From Myxococcales bacterium (GTDB taxonomy: Bacteria > Myxococcota > Myxococcia > Myxococcales > Myxococcaceae), in assembly GCA_003153055.1 (NCBI GenBank), contig PMBV01000176.1:365-16257 (forward strand): DNA of 15,893 nt, given 5' to 3'. Positions within the stretch are counted from its first letter, which is position 1, and each line of letters starts with the position of its first letter. The notes under the pieces are model-generated. The model had not been told where the DNA came from. It did no database searches and saw only the letters and a program-made list of their open reading frames with translations. A program made the position numbers and the translations under genes. This document shows positions 13,727 to 15,893 of the stretch, piece after piece.

Positions 13727-15490
13727 GTGCACTCGAGTATGCAGGCGACCCTCGACGACCCCCTCATCGGCAAGACGTTCAGCGGGAGATTCGAGATCGT
13801 CGCGGCCATCGGCGCGGGCGGCATGGGCCGCATCTACCGGGCGGTCGAGCGCCGCATCGACCGCTTGGTCGCGCTCAAGGTGCTGCGACCTCGCCACGAG
13901 GGGGTCAGTGACGCGAGCTACGAGAACCGGTTCTTCCTCGAAGCGCGCATGACGGCCAAGCTGCGGCACCCGAATACGGTGACGCTCTACGATTACGGGC
14001 GCACCGACGACGGCACCTACTTCATGGCGCTGGAGTTGCTCGAGGGCGAGACACTCCAGCAGGCGCTGCGCAGGGAAGGCCCGATGAGCTGGCCCCGCGC
14101 CTTGTCCATCGGAGCGCAGGTGGCGCGATCGCTTCGGGAGGCCCATCAGCTCGGGCTGGTGCACCGGGACCTCAAGCCTTCGAACATCATGCTCCTGCCC
14201 GAGGGGCCGCTGGGAGACCGAGTCAAGGTGCTCGACTTCGGGCTGGTGAAGACCATCACCCCCAGCGCCGACACGTCGCAGGCCGAGCTCGAGCTCACCG
14301 ACGAGGGCGTGGTGCTGGGGTCACCTCTGTACATGGCTCCGGAGCAGGCCCGAAAGGCCATCGACTCGCGAAGTGATGTGTATTCGCTGGGCGCCGTTCT
14401 CTTCGCCGCCATGTCGGGGCGGACTCCTTTCGTCGGCAAGAAGCCCTTCGATCTCATGCTGAAACACATGCATGAGCTGCCACCGGAGCTGAGCTCGGTG
14501 ATCGACGTGCCTCCGCTGGTGAATGCGTTGGTGATGCGCTGTCTTGAGAAGGCCCCCGAGGCTCGATTCCAGACCATGGACGAGCTCCTGGTGGCCATGC
14601 ATCAGGCGGTCAACGCGCTGGGGTTCGGGGGCCTGTTCGTGACCCAGCGTCCCGGCCCGTGGGACTCCGGTGAGGCGCGCCGGCGGCGGGTGGAGGTCGA
14701 ACGGGTCACCCCGCCCTTGGTGCGCCCACCCCCCTCGAGGCTGACGCGCTGGAAGACCGTGTTCCTCGGAGCGGTCATGGCCGGAGGGGCGCTGGGGGCC
14801 GTGGTGGCGACCACCGCCAAGCGGAGTCGCGCCTCGAGCGTCACCCAGAGCCCCGTGGTCGGGACGCCCCCGGTGGTGTTCGAGATCACCTCCGAGCCCT
14901 CGGGCGCGACGGTGCTCAGCGGGAACCAGTCGGTGGGCGTCACGCCGCTGCGGCTGAGTCGGCCGAGGGAAGACGCAGCGCCAGTGCGCCTGCGGCTCGC
15001 CCTGTTGCTCCAGGGCTATGAGACGGCGGTCATCGCGGTGGAGGGGAAGGACGAGCTCGTTCCAGTGCACCAGGTGCTGGCGCCCAACCCGCTCCTCACC
15101 GGGAGGCACGTGGGTTCGACGATGAGGCCTCCGCTTCCCAACGCCGCGACGACGCCCGAGGCGACGGCTCCAGCCACGGGGACGGCGGTCTGGGCGATGC
15201 CAGCAGGCTGGATGATGCCTCCAGCCGCCGATGGCAGGGCTTTGGCGACCCCGGAGGCTCCGGCGGTGGGGACAACTCGCCCGACAGACGTGGCACCCCA
15301 CGCCGGCGAGCCCCCAGCGAAGCGCCTCGCGGAGAGACCTCTCGCGATCGCACCCCGAGGCTCGACAGTCCCTGCAAGCCGAGCCACCACTCGCCCCAAG
15401 CTCGCCCCGCCCACCGTGAAGTCGCCGGCCCAAACGGAGAAGCACGAGGCCGCGCCTCCCGCGTACCGCGCCGACCCCTACGAGCAGTGA
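13727..15490 (+). CDS. PknB-type Ser/Thr protein kinase with transmembrane segment and PEGA domain
   Basis: The 587-residue product is a Hanks-type kinase. The N-terminal catalytic domain (about 22-295) has the P-loop G-A-G-G-M-G (29-34), Lys51 in V-A-L-K-V-L, and Glu72. The active site shows H-R-D-L-K-P-S-N (146-153), D-F-G (170-172) and A-P-E (204-206), so it should be active. A juxtamembrane Arg-rich, Pro-rich stretch leads to one membrane segment (about 345-363). A PEGA-like domain (about 382-450, E-P-S-G-A-T-V then G-V-T-P-L) follows, and then a Pro/Ala/Thr-rich tail. The kinase domain is cytoplasmic and the rest probably extracytoplasmic. GTG 13727 or ATG 13739 (M-Q-A-T-L-D-D) could be the start; neither has a good SD. 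It ends 7 nt from the convergent purB. Its signal and targets are unknown. Confidence 0.92.
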   Translation: MHSSMQATLDDPLIGKTFSGRFEIVAAIGAGGMGRIYRAVERRIDRLVALKVLRPRHEGVSDASYENRFFLEARMTAKLRHPNTVTLYDYGRTDDGTYFMALELLEGETLQQALRREGPMSWPRALSIGAQVARSLREAHQLGLVHRDLKPSNIMLLPEGPLGDRVKVLDFGLVKTITPSADTSQAELELTDEGVVLGSPLYMAPEQARKAIDSRSDVYSLGAVLFAAMSGRTPFVGKKPFDLMLKHMHELPPELSSVIDVPPLVNALVMRCLEKAPEARFQTMDELLVAMHQAVNALGFGGLFVTQRPGPWDSGEARRRRVEVERVTPPLVRPPPSRLTRWKTVFLGAVMAGGALGAVVATTAKRSRASSVTQSPVVGTPPVVFEITSEPSGATVLSGNQSVGVTPLRLSRPREDAAPVRLRLALLLQGYETAVIAVEGKDELVPVHQVLAPNPLLTGRHVGSTMRPPLPNAATTPEATAPATGTAVWAMPAGWMMPPAADGRALATPEAPAVGTTRPTDVAPHAGEPPAKRLAERPLAIAPRGSTVPASRATTRPKLAPPTVKSPAQTEKHEAAPPAYRADPYEQ

Positions 15491-15497
15491 GGAGCGT

Positions 15498-15893
15498 TTA
15501 GCTGCGCCCGAAGACCCGTTGGAAGATGTCGTCGACGTGCTTGAGGTGGTAGTCCGAAGAGAAGCACGCCTCGATGTCAGCGCGAGACATGGTCTTGCCC
15601 AGGTCTTCGTCGGCCAGCAGCGCGGTGCGGAAGTCCACTCCGGTCTCGAAGAACTTCATCGCGTTGCGCTGAACGAAGACGTACGCGGCCTGGCGATCGA
15701 CGCCTCGGCGAGCCAGCTCGAGCAGGAGCCGCTGGCTGTTCACCACTCCACCCAACAGCCCGAGGTTCGCCTGCATCCGCTCGGGGTAGACCCTGAGGTT
15801 CTCCACCAGGCCAGCGAAGCGGTGCAGCATGAAGTCGCAGACCACCGTGGCGTCGGGGCCGATCATCCGCTCCACCGACGAATGGCTGATGTC
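15498..15893 (-). CDS. purB: Adenylosuccinate lyase, C-terminal part (5' end beyond the window)
   Basis: The minus-strand frame is open to the window edge, and the last 131 residues plus a TAA stop are present. They begin D-I-S-H-S-S-V-E-R-M-I-G-P-D-A-T, a conserved block of bacterial PurB. N-L-R-V-Y-P-E-R-M and N-S-Q-R-L-L-L-E-L follow, and then the helical C-terminal domain. PurB removes fumarate from SAICAR and from adenylosuccinate, so it acts right after PurC in purine synthesis. The fumarase/aspartase signature with the flexible catalytic loop lies outside the window. An ATG at 15875 is internal, not the start. The gene is convergent with the kinase. Confidence 0.93.
   Translation of the reverse strand, partial: DISHSSVERMIGPDATVVCDFMLHRFAGLVENLRVYPERMQANLGLLGGVVNSQRLLLELARRGVDRQAAYVFVQRNAMKFFETGVDFRTALLADEDLGKTMSRADIEACFSSDYHLKHVDDIFQRVFGRS

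Noticed and set aside
14321..15445. 374-codon minus-strand frame opposite the kinase
   Set aside because: The kinase frame contains all Hanks motifs; the opposite frame is Arg/His/Gly-rich noise.

Overview
The window is GC-rich, densely coded bacterial DNA that looks like a member of the Myxococcota, probably a relative of Myxococcus, Archangium or Cystobacter. The clues are a tmRNA tag reading ANDNVELALAA (the form I recall for myxobacteria), a Ser/Thr kinase with a PEGA sensor region, an OmpA protein with thrombospondin type-3 repeats, a CFI-box C-terminal protein, and frequent GTG starts. The taxonomic call is inference.

Region 1 (1-5085) looks accessory. A truncated LysM/peptidoglycan-binding protein leads into a very large protein of about 1068 residues. 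That protein has an Ig-like N-terminus, an Ala-rich helical middle and a C-terminal domain with the landmarks of a lytic transglycosylase (ESG, a G-x-x-M-x-Q-like stretch, YNGG). This is the layout expected of secretion-system cargo, most likely type VI. Convergent to it is an unrecognised exported protein built from two copies of one module, each with a Cys pair. It is a candidate periplasmic partner or immunity protein. This block ends against the 3' end of ssrA (tmRNA, minus strand, 5157-5519), a common island insertion site.

Region 2 (5520-8068) starts with a 135-bp divergent control region carrying five TGACG half-sites, including two dyads. It is followed by an outer-membrane OmpA-type protein translationally coupled (ATGA) to a PlsC-type acyltransferase, so this is an envelope operon.

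Region 3 (8072-10716) is a minus-strand pair: a zinc-ribbon/CFI-box protein coupled to a TlpA-like thioredoxin. Divergent from it is a small membrane protein whose promoter contains a perfect 7+5+7 dyad. Convergent to that is trmJ, a tRNA 2'-O-methyltransferase.

Region 4 (10757-15893) runs: putative lipoprotein, membrane-anchored Cys-dependent protein phosphatase, vapBC-type toxin-antitoxin pair, purC, then an orphan-looking Ser/Thr kinase, then the C-terminal end of purB on the opposite strand. The toxin-antitoxin genes sit 21 nt ahead of purC, so purine synthesis may share the autoregulated vapBC promoter. No CRISPR array, insertion sequence, integrase or rRNA is visible.
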